A stretch of DNA of 64,000 bases from Streptomyces hawaiiensis (GTDB taxonomy: Bacteria > Actinomycetota > Actinomycetes > Streptomycetales > Streptomycetaceae). The notes beneath the pieces are model-generated. The model made no database searches. It had not been told where the DNA came from and worked only from the letters and a program-made list of their open reading frames with translations. The DNA is taken from NCBI RefSeq assembly GCF_004803895.1, contig NZ_CP021978.1, positions 7,068,001 through 7,132,000 on the forward strand. The letters run 5' to 3'. Positions 25,278 through 34,212 of the stretch are shown here, piece after piece; position 1 is the first letter of the stretch, and each line of letters opens with the position of its first letter. The position numbers were made by a program, and so were the translations under genes.

Positions 25278-26261
25278 CTACTTCGTCAGCGCGTCGACGA
25301 GGGCGTCGATGTACGCCTCCATCGACTCGGGACCGCCGAACATCCAGATGCCGTCGGGCAGCCGGTGCACACGGTCCGCCTTCACGAACGGCAGGGAGGT
25401 CCACACGGCGTTCTTCTTCAGCTGGCCGGAGAACGGGTTGCTGGACTTGTCGTCGTCGTTGCCTATGTAGGCGAACCGCACGTCCTTCGGCAGGGCGGTG
25501 AGACCCTCGACGTCGGTGGTGCCGAGGCCGTAGGCGGGGTCGCCCTTGACCTTCCAGGCGTTCTTCAGGCCGAGCCGCTCGTTGACGGCGCCGATGAGGG
25601 AGCCGCTGGTGTACGGGCGCAGGGAGACCTGGTTGGACGTCACGTAGCCGTCGGCGAAGGCGATGTCGGTGCCGTCGAGCTTCGCGTCGGCGAGGGCCTT
25701 CTCGCCCTCCGCCACCTTGGCCTCGAAGTTCTTCCTGGCGGTAGCGGCCTTGTCGGTGGTGCCGGTGGCCTCGGCGATGAGATCGAGGTTCTTGAACATC
25801 TGGCCGACCTGGTCGGAGGCGTCGGCGGACTTGATCTCCAGCACCGGGGCGATCTTCCGCAGCTGCTTCACGGCCGCGTCCGGCAGGTCGGAGCTCGCCA
25901 CGATGAGGTCGGGGGAGAGCGAGGCGATGGTGTCCATGCTCGGCTCGCCGCGCGTGCCGATGTCCTTCGGTTCGTTCTTCAGCGGGACGGCGGTGTCCCA
26001 GGTCTTGTAGCCCTTGACGTCGGCGACGCCCACGGGGTCGACGCCGAGGGTGATGAGGCTCTCGACCTCGTTCCACTCGGTGGCGACGACCTTCTTGGCC
26101 GGGCTGTCGAGTTCGACCTTCGCGCCGGTGGAGTCGGTGAGGCTGATGGCCTCGGAGGTCTTCTTCTTCGAGCTGTCGGCGGCCGGCTCGGTGGTGCCGC
26201 AGGCGGCGAGGGTGAGCGCCGCGGCGGTGGTGGTGGCCGCGGTGAGCAGGAGGCGTCTCAT
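25278..26261 (-). CDS. Iron-siderophore ABC substrate-binding lipoprotein
   Basis: A 327-residue class III binding protein. The signal peptide ends in lipobox LAAC (lipid-anchored Cys near residue 21), followed by a Lys/Ser linker and a two-lobed TroA/FepB-like domain with the typical opening KVVATEWNEVESLITLGV and ISLTDSTGAKVELD. It would capture a ferric siderophore at the outer face and deliver it to the fused permease. Its ATG overlaps the ATPase stop (ATGA). The ligand is not known but could be the product of the two NIS synthetases 6 kb away. Confidence 0.9.
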   Translation of the reverse strand: MRRLLLTAATTTAAALTLAACGTTEPAADSSKKKTSEAISLTDSTGAKVELDSPAKKVVATEWNEVESLITLGVDPVGVADVKGYKTWDTAVPLKNEPKDIGTRGEPSMDTIASLSPDLIVASSDLPDAAVKQLRKIAPVLEIKSADASDQVGQMFKNLDLIAEATGTTDKAATARKNFEAKVAEGEKALADAKLDGTDIAFADGYVTSNQVSLRPYTSGSLIGAVNERLGLKNAWKVKGDPAYGLGTTDVEGLTALPKDVRFAYIGNDDDKSSNPFSGQLKKNAVWTSLPFVKADRVHRLPDGIWMFGGPESMEAYIDALVDALTK

Positions 26262-27127
26262 GAAGTGGTGCCGAGCCTTTCGCTTCGGGTGGTGCGGGTG
26301 TGGTGCCGGCCGATCGGACGGGTCCGTATCCGGCCGGTGTGGGGGTCTGTGTCGACGTCGATCCGGATGCCGTAGACGGCGGTCAGCCGCCGCGGGGTCA
26401 GGACGTCCTCGGGCCGGCCGTCGGCGACGATCCGGCCCGCTTCGAGCAGCGTGATCCGGTCGGCGATGGCCGCCGCCTGGTCGAGGTCGTGCAGGACGAC
26501 CCCGACGGCGATCCCGTGGTCGTCCGCCAGGTCGCGGACGAGGTCGAGGAGTTCGATCTGGTAGCGCAGGTCGAGATAGGTCGTCGGCTCGTCCAGCAAC
26601 AGCACGCCGGTCTCCTGGGCGAGACAGCTCGCCAGCCAGACGCGCTGCAACTGCCCGCCGGAGAGGTGGTCGGCGCCGCGCTCGGCGAGGTCCGTCACCC
26701 CGGTCAGCGCGAGCGCCCGCTCCACCGCGGCCGACGCGTCCGGATCCGGGCGGCCGAAGCGGCCCCGGTAGGGGTAGCGGCCGAACTCGACGAGATCCCG
26801 CACGGTCAGTCCGCTGGGCGTGGGGCGGCCCTGCGTCAGCAGGGCCACGTGCCGCGCGAACTCCCGGGCGGTCAGGGCGAGGCCGTCGGTGTCGGCGTCG
26901 ATCCTGAGCTCGGCCCGGCGGGCCCGCTGCAACCGGGCGATCGTCCGCAGCAGCGTCGACTTCCCGCTGCCGTTGGGACCGACCAGGACGGTCACCTCAC
27001 CGGGCCGCAGCGCGATCGCCGCGTCGTGCACGACGTCCGTGCCGTCGTACGACACGGTCACGCCCGTGGCCGACAGTTGATGCCCGCGCAGCCGCAGGCC
27101 GCCGGCCGTTTCTTCACCAGATCTCAC
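26258..27127 (-). CDS. Iron-siderophore ABC transporter ATPase
   Basis: A 289-residue FepC-type ATPase. Walker A GPNGSGKSTL is near residue 52, signature LSGGQLQRVWLA near 157, Walker B VLLLDEPTTYLDL near 177 and the switch His in VLHDLDQA near 213. It is the first gene of the importer operon. The only sensible start is GTG 27127, which lies just five bases from a DmdR/IdeR iron box, so the mRNA is likely to have almost no leader. Iron-replete repression by DmdR is expected. Confidence 0.9.
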   Translation of the reverse strand: MRSGEETAGGLRLRGHQLSATGVTVSYDGTDVVHDAAIALRPGEVTVLVGPNGSGKSTLLRTIARLQRARRAELRIDADTDGLALTAREFARHVALLTQGRPTPSGLTVRDLVEFGRYPYRGRFGRPDPDASAAVERALALTGVTDLAERGADHLSGGQLQRVWLASCLAQETGVLLLDEPTTYLDLRYQIELLDLVRDLADDHGIAVGVVLHDLDQAAAIADRITLLEAGRIVADGRPEDVLTPRRLTAVYGIRIDVDTDPHTGRIRTRPIGRHHTRTTRSERLGTTS

Positions 27128-27132
27128 GCGGC

Positions 27133-27151
27133 GAAGGTTAGCCTAACCTAA
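27133..27151 (-). promoter_or_regulatory. DmdR/IdeR iron box of importer operon
   Basis: Read on the minus strand, TTAGGTTAGGCTAACCTTC matches the 19-bp actinobacterial iron box (TTAGGTTAGGCTAACCTAA) at 17 of 19 positions. It lies immediately upstream of the ATPase start codon, where a bound repressor would block initiation. Confidence 0.85.
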
Positions 27152-27200
27152 TATCGCCTTGACAAGGGGGTGCGACGCGTGGGCCCGGGGGTGGCCGCGG

Positions 27201-27749
27201 TCAGTCGCCGGTCGTCTTGTCCACCAGCGCGCCGTACGCCAGTTGCAGCGTGTCCGCACCCGCCAGGGCGGTGAGCGTGCCCATGGCCGTGCGGGTCGCG
27301 CGCGGCCACAGCAACTGGCCGGCGGTCAGGGCCGAGGCCACCCAGACGCTCATGCAGAACGGGCAGGTCGCGAGCTCGCCGACGGTGTGCTTGCCCTGCT
27401 CGGGCTGCGCCTCCTCGTGCAGCTCGGCCGGGCCCTGCGGCCCGACGTACTGGGTGAAGGGGGCCCGCAGCGGGCTGGTCACCGACGCCTTGCTGAGCAG
27501 CCGGCTGAGCCGGAACGTGGCCACCGACGTCAGGACCACGTCCCACGGCTCGGGCCGCTCGGGTACCGGGCGCCCGCTGCGCCGGACCACCGTGGTCCAG
27601 GCGGCCGTGTACGCCGCGAAACCCGCCATGGCCGCGAGATATCCGCCCAGGGGCCGGTCGTGCCCCGCGGCGTAGTCCCGGCGGGTCCGCCGCAGTGCTC
27701 CGCGCAGCCGCCGCGCGAGGCGGCTGTCAGTCGCTGTCGCCGTGCCCAT
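27201..27749 (-). CDS. DUF1360 membrane protein
   Basis: A 182-residue protein with weak hydrophobic helices and the DUF1360 core: DVVLTSVATFRLSRLLSKASVTSPLRAPF and the CPFCMSVWVA motif near residue 130 followed by a hydrophobic segment. DUF1360 proteins resemble spore-coat/sporulation membrane proteins of unknown activity. The ATG at 27749 lies inside the 3' end of the Rieske gene (23-bp overlap), so the two genes are expressed together. Confidence 0.8.
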   Translation of the reverse strand: MGTATATDSRLARRLRGALRRTRRDYAAGHDRPLGGYLAAMAGFAAYTAAWTTVVRRSGRPVPERPEPWDVVLTSVATFRLSRLLSKASVTSPLRAPFTQYVGPQGPAELHEEAQPEQGKHTVGELATCPFCMSVWVASALTAGQLLWPRATRTAMGTLTALAGADTLQLAYGALVDKTTGD

Positions 27750-28707
27750 GGGCAGCCCCCGATCGCGTTCCGGTCCCCTGCGCGGCCATCTCCCGGCCGT
27801 TCCCGAAGTGCTCGTCGCCGTCCTGGTGACGCAGGCGCACCTCGACATGGCCGTCGATGATCCGTGTCTCGAAGGAGGGCTGGGGGGCGGTGGCCGGTCC
27901 GCGTACGTTCCAGCCGTCGGACAGCCGGAAGACGCTGCCGTGCCACGGGCACCGCACGCAGCCGTCGGCGACGGTGCCCTCGGACAGCGGCCCCGCGAGG
28001 TGGCTGCACCGCTCGGCCAGCGCGTGGATCGCCCCGCCGGTCTCGCGCACCACCAGCACCGGCACGTCGTCCACACTGCGCCGCACCGGCTCCCCGGCCG
28101 GGAACTCGCCGACGGTCCCGATCCGGTGCCAGCCCTCGGAGACGACGTTCGGGACCTCTTCGGCGTGGTTGGCGCCGGAGGCCTGCCGGTAGGCCAGGTG
28201 GCCGCCCAGCATGCCGCCGAGCCCGACCGCCGTCAGCCCCAGGAAGCCGTACGCCCGGCCCGCCGCCTCACGTCCCTTGACGCGGCAGACGAGCGAGGCG
28301 GCGTACAGGCCGACGGCCGCCGTGTTGGACAGGGCGTGCACCAGCCCGACGCGCTGCTGCCGGTGGTGCAGCTCCGCCCAGTCCACCCAGCCGGCCGCGG
28401 CCGCGGGGGCCGCGGCGCCCAGCCCGACCCCGACCAGCAGCCGCGATTCCCGGGAGCGGCCGGGGCGCAGGTCCAGGACCGCCGCCGACAGCCAGCTCCC
28501 GATCGGCACCTGCACCAGCAACGGATGCACGGGGTGCCCCAGCCACCTGCCGTGCAGCAGATCCCGGCCGCGCCCCAGGGGCAGGGCCCGCACGCCCTTG
28601 CGGAGCGTGTCGATCACCGCATCGGCCCTGGGCTCCCGCTCCAGGCGGTCCAGCAGCCACAGGACCCGGTTCTGCCGCATCAGGCGGCGACGAGGGGTTG
28701 CGCTCAT
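27727..28707 (-). CDS. DUF2231-type membrane domain fused to Rieske [2Fe-2S] domain
   Basis: A 326-residue fusion. Residues ~40-185 form a DUF2231-like membrane domain of about four helices, beginning with GHPVHPLLVQVPIGSW. Residues ~210-300 are a Rieske domain with both cluster-binding loops, CSHLAG and CPWHGS, each supplying one Cys and one His. It should be a membrane-bound electron carrier or an oxygenase-type ferredoxin. The start ATG 28707 was chosen because residues upstream are not hydrophobic or conserved. It overlaps the DUF1360 gene, which suggests a joint membrane function. Confidence 0.85.
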   Translation of the reverse strand: MSATPRRRLMRQNRVLWLLDRLEREPRADAVIDTLRKGVRALPLGRGRDLLHGRWLGHPVHPLLVQVPIGSWLSAAVLDLRPGRSRESRLLVGVGLGAAAPAAAAGWVDWAELHHRQQRVGLVHALSNTAAVGLYAASLVCRVKGREAAGRAYGFLGLTAVGLGGMLGGHLAYRQASGANHAEEVPNVVSEGWHRIGTVGEFPAGEPVRRSVDDVPVLVVRETGGAIHALAERCSHLAGPLSEGTVADGCVRCPWHGSVFRLSDGWNVRGPATAPQPSFETRIIDGHVEVRLRHQDGDEHFGNGREMAAQGTGTRSGAAHGHGDSD

Positions 28708-28865
28708 GCTCGGCCGGGTCCCCACCGGCACCGGCGCCAAACGGCATGGCGGGCGACGGTGCCCCGCGGGCCCGCAGCTCAGATCGTGGGCCAGGGCCCC
28801 GCGCCGGCTGTCACGCCCGGCTACCATGGCCCCTTCGCATTCTGCCCTCCGTGGAGCCCTGGATC

Positions 28866-29780
28866 ATGCTGAGAGAGGTCACCGCCACCCGCTACGTCGA
28901 ACCCCTGCGGTCCGGCGGCTCCGTCCCCGGAGTCGTCGAGGCGGACGACCTCGGCACGTACGTCGTGAAGTTCACCGGTTCCGCGCAGGGCCGCAAGGCG
29001 CTCGTCGCCGAGGTGATCGTGGGGGAACTGGCCCGCACTCTCGGGCTGCGCTTCCCCGAGCTGGTCCTGGTGCACTTCGACCCGGCGATCGCGGAGCAAG
29101 AGCCGCACCAGGAGGTACGGGACCTGCACGCGGCCAGCGCGGGCGTCAACCTCGGCATGGATCACCTGCCGGGCGCCCGGGATTTCACACCGGAGATCGC
29201 CCGGGTCTTTACGGTCGATCCGCTGGAGGCGGGGAGGATCGTCTGGCTCGACGCCCTGACCGTGAACGTGGACCGTACGGTCCACAGTTCCAACCTGATG
29301 GTGTGGCCCACCCTCGGCGTCGCCCGCCCGCGCCTGTGGCTGATCGACCACGGCGCCGCCCTCGTCTTCCACCACCGCTGGGATGTCACCGACCCCCGCA
29401 GGGCCTACGACTTCCGGCACCACGCCCTCGGCCACTACGGGCCCGACGTCCGGGCCGCCGACGCCGAACTGGCGCCCCGGGTCACCGAGGAGCTGCTGCG
29501 GCGGATCCTCGCCGAGGTCCCGGACGCCTGGCTCGCGGACGAGCCGGGCTTCGCCACCGCGGAGGAGGTCCGCGAGGCGTACGTGACGTACCTCCAGGCG
29601 CGCGTGGAGGCCTCCGGGGACTGGCTGCCCACCGGCTTCCCCACCCGGGAGGAGCTCGCCGCCGAGGAGGCCCTCCGGGCGGCGAAGAACCAGCAAGGAC
29701 GCCCCGCGTGGCTCAAGCAGGTGCCCGATCTGCATGGCAAGCCCGCGGTCCGGCAGGATGGGACGGTGCACCTCGGATGA
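28866..29780 (+). CDS. HipA-family kinase-like protein
   Basis: A 304-residue stand-alone HipA-like protein. It has the kinase-fold features TYVVKFTGSAQGRKALVAEVIVGELAR (nucleotide-binding strand with Lys) near residue 30, WLDALTVNVDRTVHSSNLMVW near 125 with the catalytic-loop Asp/Asn, and LWLIDHGAALVFHH (the metal-binding Asp) near 158. HipB is absent and there is no N-terminal HipA half, so it is unlikely to be a classic toxin-antitoxin kinase. It is translationally coupled (ATGA) to a SelW-like gene. Confidence 0.75.
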   Translation: MLREVTATRYVEPLRSGGSVPGVVEADDLGTYVVKFTGSAQGRKALVAEVIVGELARTLGLRFPELVLVHFDPAIAEQEPHQEVRDLHAASAGVNLGMDHLPGARDFTPEIARVFTVDPLEAGRIVWLDALTVNVDRTVHSSNLMVWPTLGVARPRLWLIDHGAALVFHHRWDVTDPRRAYDFRHHALGHYGPDVRAADAELAPRVTEELLRRILAEVPDAWLADEPGFATAEEVREAYVTYLQARVEASGDWLPTGFPTREELAAEEALRAAKNQQGRPAWLKQVPDLHGKPAVRQDGTVHLG

Positions 29781-30062
29781 GTGGCCGTGTCGAGATCGAG
29801 TACTGCACGCGGTGCCGCTGGCTGCCCCGCGCGGCCTGGCTGGCGCAGGAACTGCTCACGACCTTCGAGACCGAACTGACGGAACTGGCCCTCAAGCCCG
29901 GAACCGGCGGCGTGTTCGTCGTCCGCGTGGGCGACGAGGTCGTCTGGGACCGGCGCGAGCAGGGCTTCCCGGAGCCGACGGCCGTGAAGAAGGCCGTACG
30001 CGACCGAGTGGCCCCGGGCAAGTCCCTGGGCCACTCGGAACGCCAGCCGTTCGACCGCGGGG

Positions 30063-30073
<11 letters not shown>
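29777..30073 (+). CDS. SelT/SelW/SelH (Rdx)-family protein
   Basis: A 98-residue thioredoxin-fold protein with the redox motif CTRC at residues 10-13, where selenoprotein homologues have CxxU. This is an all-cysteine version. GTGGVFVVRVGDEVVWDRREQGFPEP is the typical Rdx C-terminal hairpin. It begins inside the HipA-like stop and its 3' end overlaps the convergent malate synthase gene by 11 bp. A thiol redox role is likely; the reason for coupling to a HipA-like kinase is not known. Confidence 0.85.
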
Positions 30074-31688
<1,615 letters not shown>

Positions 31689-31807
31689 GAACGGTCACTT
31701 CCTTCAGCGAGCTGTGAAGACGAGCCGGCGTGCTTGGCACCGGGTGCCAGTCTTCCCGGATACGGCGTTCGGCGCCCGCGGAGCCGACGGACGCTTCTGG
31801 ACAGTGG

Positions 31808-31836
31808 ATACTAGTTTCCTCATGGTGGAAGTTCAA
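31808..31836 (-). promoter_or_regulatory. aceB promoter with AllR-type operator in the spacer
   Basis: On the minus strand TTGAAC (31836-31831), a 17-bp spacer and TAGTAT (31813-31808) form a good sigma-70-like promoter. The spacer is filled by TTCC-N7-GGAA (31816-31830), the palindrome shared with the allR-allB region, so a bound repressor would exclude RNA polymerase. Confidence 0.75.
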
Positions 31837-31896
31837 TCGTTTGTTGATGTCGAGATTCTCTGAGTCGAGGCAAGGTGGCGCTCCGTGCCACCCCGT

Positions 31897-32510
31897 TCAC
31901 TCAAGGTGGGTCAGATCGGCTTCGGTGTCGATGTCGAAGGGCCGGGCGACGTCCCCGCACTCGACGAGGGTGACCGCCGGCCGGTGCTCCTTCAGATAGG
32001 CGCGTGCCCCCGGTCGCCGGTCGCAGTCGCGGCGATGCCCGCCCAGTGGACGGCACCGAACAGCACCGGATGGCCGCGCACGCCGTCGTACGCGGCGGAA
32101 ACGAGCGACTCCTCGCCCTCGTACGCCGCCAGGACCCGGGCCACCGCCTCGGGCCCGATGCCGGGCTGGTCGACGAGTGACACCAGGGCGGCCCGGGCGC
32201 CCGTGCCGGCGAGTGAGCCGAGCCCGGCGCGCAGGGAACTCCCCATGCCCTGCCTCCAGTCGGGGTTGTCGACCAGGACACAGCCCGGGAGAGAGGCCCT
32301 TGCGCGCACCTCGTCGGCTTGTGCGCCCAGGACCACATGGACGGTCGCGCAACCGCCCTCCCGCAGCACCCGCACCGCGTGCTCCACGAGGGGCCGCCCC
32401 CGATGCGGGAGCAGCGCCTTGGGCCGCCCGCCGAGCCGCCGCCCGCCACCGGCCGCGAGCAGCAGCCCCGCAACCGCTCGTGCCCCGCCCGTCGTCTCCC
32501 GTGTCGTCAT
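31897..32510 (-). pseudogene. MobA/MocA-like nucleotidyltransferase, broken by a 1-base frameshift
   Basis: Starting at ATG 32510 (AGGAGC upstream) the frame encodes an NTP-transferase with GLLLAAGGGRRLGGRPKALLP and VSLVDQPGIGPEAV, as in molybdenum-cofactor cytidylyltransferases. It meets a stop at 31992, but the family C-terminus (ARAYLKEHRPAV...ARPFDIDTEADL) continues in another frame to 31897. The break is at the C5 run 32007-32011, where one more base would restore the frame. Either the gene is recently inactivated or it is a sequencing error in a homopolymer. Placed beside purine catabolic genes, it would serve a molybdoenzyme such as xanthine dehydrogenase. Confidence 0.7.
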
Positions 32511-32753
32511 GGCTCCTGCATACCGCACGCCCCGCACGGGGGTACGACGGCGCGGGGCGCGCGTCGGACAGGCGTGCGCCTCGGGCCAGAAAGTCACTCA
32601 GCGAAACAAGTCGATGACGCAATGGACTGGCGCCCGGCGGTCCGCGTCGTTTACTGTCGCCCGCACCGACCGGCCGGGCACCCGACCGCTGCCCGGTGTG
32701 GGGGACTTCGTGTCGGAAGGGCACGCGCACGACTGGGTGCGAGGGGGAGGACT

Positions 32754-33083
32754 GTGTTGCGGAGCGTTGAGCAGAAGCGGCAGGGGCCTGTGACCGGCGG
32801 CGACGAGGATCCGCGCGTGACGGAGCTGCGCTCCGCCGTGTCCCGGTTGCGCCGCCGACTGGCCGCCCATCCCGGCGAGTTCGCCGACCGGACCATCGCC
32901 GAGGAGGAACTGGCCGCCCTGGCCGCCATCGCCGCCGACGGCATCCCCGAGATCCCCTGCCTGCGCCGCTCCCTCCTGCTGATCGCGGGCGCGATCGGCT
33001 CGGTGAGCGCGCTGTCCGCGGAGCTCACCGAGGTCCGGCGGGCGGTGGATCTCTTCGGGGGGCCGATGCGGGGCCAGGGCTAG
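32754..33083 (+). CDS. Small DUF5955-like protein
   Basis: A 109-residue helical protein. The stretch FADRTIAEEELAALAAIAADG, then LRRSLLLIAGAIGSVSALSAELTEVRRAVDLFG, is characteristic of a short Streptomyces family I recall as DUF5955. It has no catalytic motif, and the ~45-residue C-terminal part is moderately hydrophobic but not clearly a transmembrane helix. GGGGGAGG lies 3 bp before the GTG start. It is convergent with the IclR regulator; no functional clue. Confidence 0.65.
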   Translation: MLRSVEQKRQGPVTGGDEDPRVTELRSAVSRLRRRLAAHPGEFADRTIAEEELAALAAIAADGIPEIPCLRRSLLLIAGAIGSVSALSAELTEVRRAVDLFGGPMRGQG

Positions 33084-33088
33084 GCCCA

Positions 33089-33186
33089 GGGCTGGGGTCA
33101 GGGTGCCCGCCGTCCCGGGCTCACGGCCGTTGTGCGGGCTGGGTTCAGGGTGCCCGCCGTCCCGGGCTCACCGCCCCGTTATGCGG
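33089..33186. repeat. Two-copy imperfect tandem repeat, period 47 bp
   Basis: GGGCTGGGGTCAGGGTGCCC (from 33089) recurs from 33136 with few changes, including the inner CGCCGTCCCGGGCTCAC. It fills the gap between convergent genes. The inner GCCCG/CGGGC could form weak hairpins acting as duplicated terminators. Confidence 0.7.
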
Positions 33187-33976
33187 GGGTCTGGCTGGCG
33201 AGAGCCACGGACAGTTCCCCGGCGACCTGCTGGAGCACCGGCACGATCCTGTCCGTCGCCGCCTCCGTGACCCGGCCCGCCGGGCCGGAGATGGAGATGG
33301 CCGCCGCGGTGGGGGAGTCGGGCACCGGGACCGCGAGGCAACGGACCCCGATCTCCTGCTCGTTGTCGTCGATGGCGTAGCCCTGCCGGCGCACGTCCTC
33401 CAGGGCCGCGAGGAACCCGTCGGCCGTCGTGATCGTCTTCTCCGTCGCCGCGGGCATGCCCGTGCGGGAGAGCAGTGCCCGCACCTCCTCCGGCGGGAAA
33501 CCGGCGAGCAGCGCCTTGCCCACGCCCGTGGAGTGCGGCAGCACCCGCCGGCCGACCTCCGTGAACATGCGCATCGAGTGCTTCGACGGCACCTGCGCCA
33601 CGTAGACGATCTCGTCCCCGTCCAGCAGTGCCATGTTCGCCGTCTCGCCGGTCTCCTCGACCAGCCGCGCGAGATAGGGCCGCGCCCAGGTGCCCAGCAG
33701 GCGGGAGGCCGACTCGCCGAGGCGGATCAGTCGTGGGCCGAGCGCGTACCGCCGGTTGGTCTGCTGACGTACGTACCCGCAGGCCACCAGCGTGCGCATC
33801 AGGCGGTGGATGGTCGGCAGGGGCAGTCCGCTGCTCGCGGACAGCTCGCTCAGGCCGACCTCGCCACCCGCGTCCGCCATCCGTTCGAGCAGGTCGAAGG
33901 CGCGCTCCAGGGACTGGACGCCGCCGTTGGCGGAGGACCGGGCGGAGTCGGTGGTGCTGGCGCTGGACGTCGGCAC
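33179..33976 (-). CDS. allR: IclR-family regulator of allantoin catabolism
   Basis: A 265-residue IclR protein: an N-terminal winged helix at about 20-85 (VQSLERAFDLLERMADAGGEVGLSEL, then LPTIHRLMRTLVACGYV) and a C-terminal effector domain at about 95-260 with EIVYVAQVPSKHSMRM and HSTGVGKALLAG. IclR regulators usually repress, and the AllR type is released by glyoxylate or allantoate. It lies divergent from allB, with two copies of TTCC-N7-GGAA in the gap and a third in front of aceB. AAGGAA precedes the GTG start. The name is inferred from context plus family. Confidence 0.85.
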   Translation of the reverse strand: MPTSSASTTDSARSSANGGVQSLERAFDLLERMADAGGEVGLSELSASSGLPLPTIHRLMRTLVACGYVRQQTNRRYALGPRLIRLGESASRLLGTWARPYLARLVEETGETANMALLDGDEIVYVAQVPSKHSMRMFTEVGRRVLPHSTGVGKALLAGFPPEEVRALLSRTGMPAATEKTITTADGFLAALEDVRRQGYAIDDNEQEIGVRCLAVPVPDSPTAAAISISGPAGRVTEAATDRIVPVLQQVAGELSVALASQTPA

Positions 33977-34077
33977 GGCGCGTTCCTTTCGGGGCGGGCG
34001 GGAAGGGCAGAAGCCTACCCGGCAGTCGGTTGACTCCCCGCTTGTACGTAGCTACGTTCTGCGTGCTGGAAGTTTAA

Positions 34078-34092
34078 TTCCGCTTTGTGGAA
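34078..34092. promoter_or_regulatory. AllR-type operator, allR side
   Basis: TTCCGCTTTGTGGAA fits the TTCC-N7-GGAA palindrome, flanked by GGAAGTTTAA on the left. It lies about 100 bp upstream of the allR start, next to the perfect 12-bp palindrome ACGTAGCTACGT at 34046-34057. Confidence 0.7.
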
Positions 34093-34184
34093 ACGTCCAG
34101 GAGTTTCACCGAAGGGCGCCGCAGTCAAGTGTGCCCTTGACGGCGCGGGAGAGGGAGGGAAGACTCCTTCAACAGAAAGTTGAA

Positions 34185-34199
34185 TTCCGTTACGCGGAA
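34185..34199. promoter_or_regulatory. AllR-type operator, allB side
   Basis: TTCCGTTACGCGGAA fits TTCC-N7-GGAA and is preceded by GAAAGTTGAA, as at the other two sites. Its right edge is 13 bp from the allB start codon, so a bound repressor would cover the initiation region. Confidence 0.7.
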
Positions 34200-34212
34200 G
34201 TAAGGGGTTCGG

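Noticed and set aside
28866..29780. HipBA toxin-antitoxin system
   Set aside because: No HipB-type gene is adjacent and the protein lacks the usual N-terminal HipA portion.
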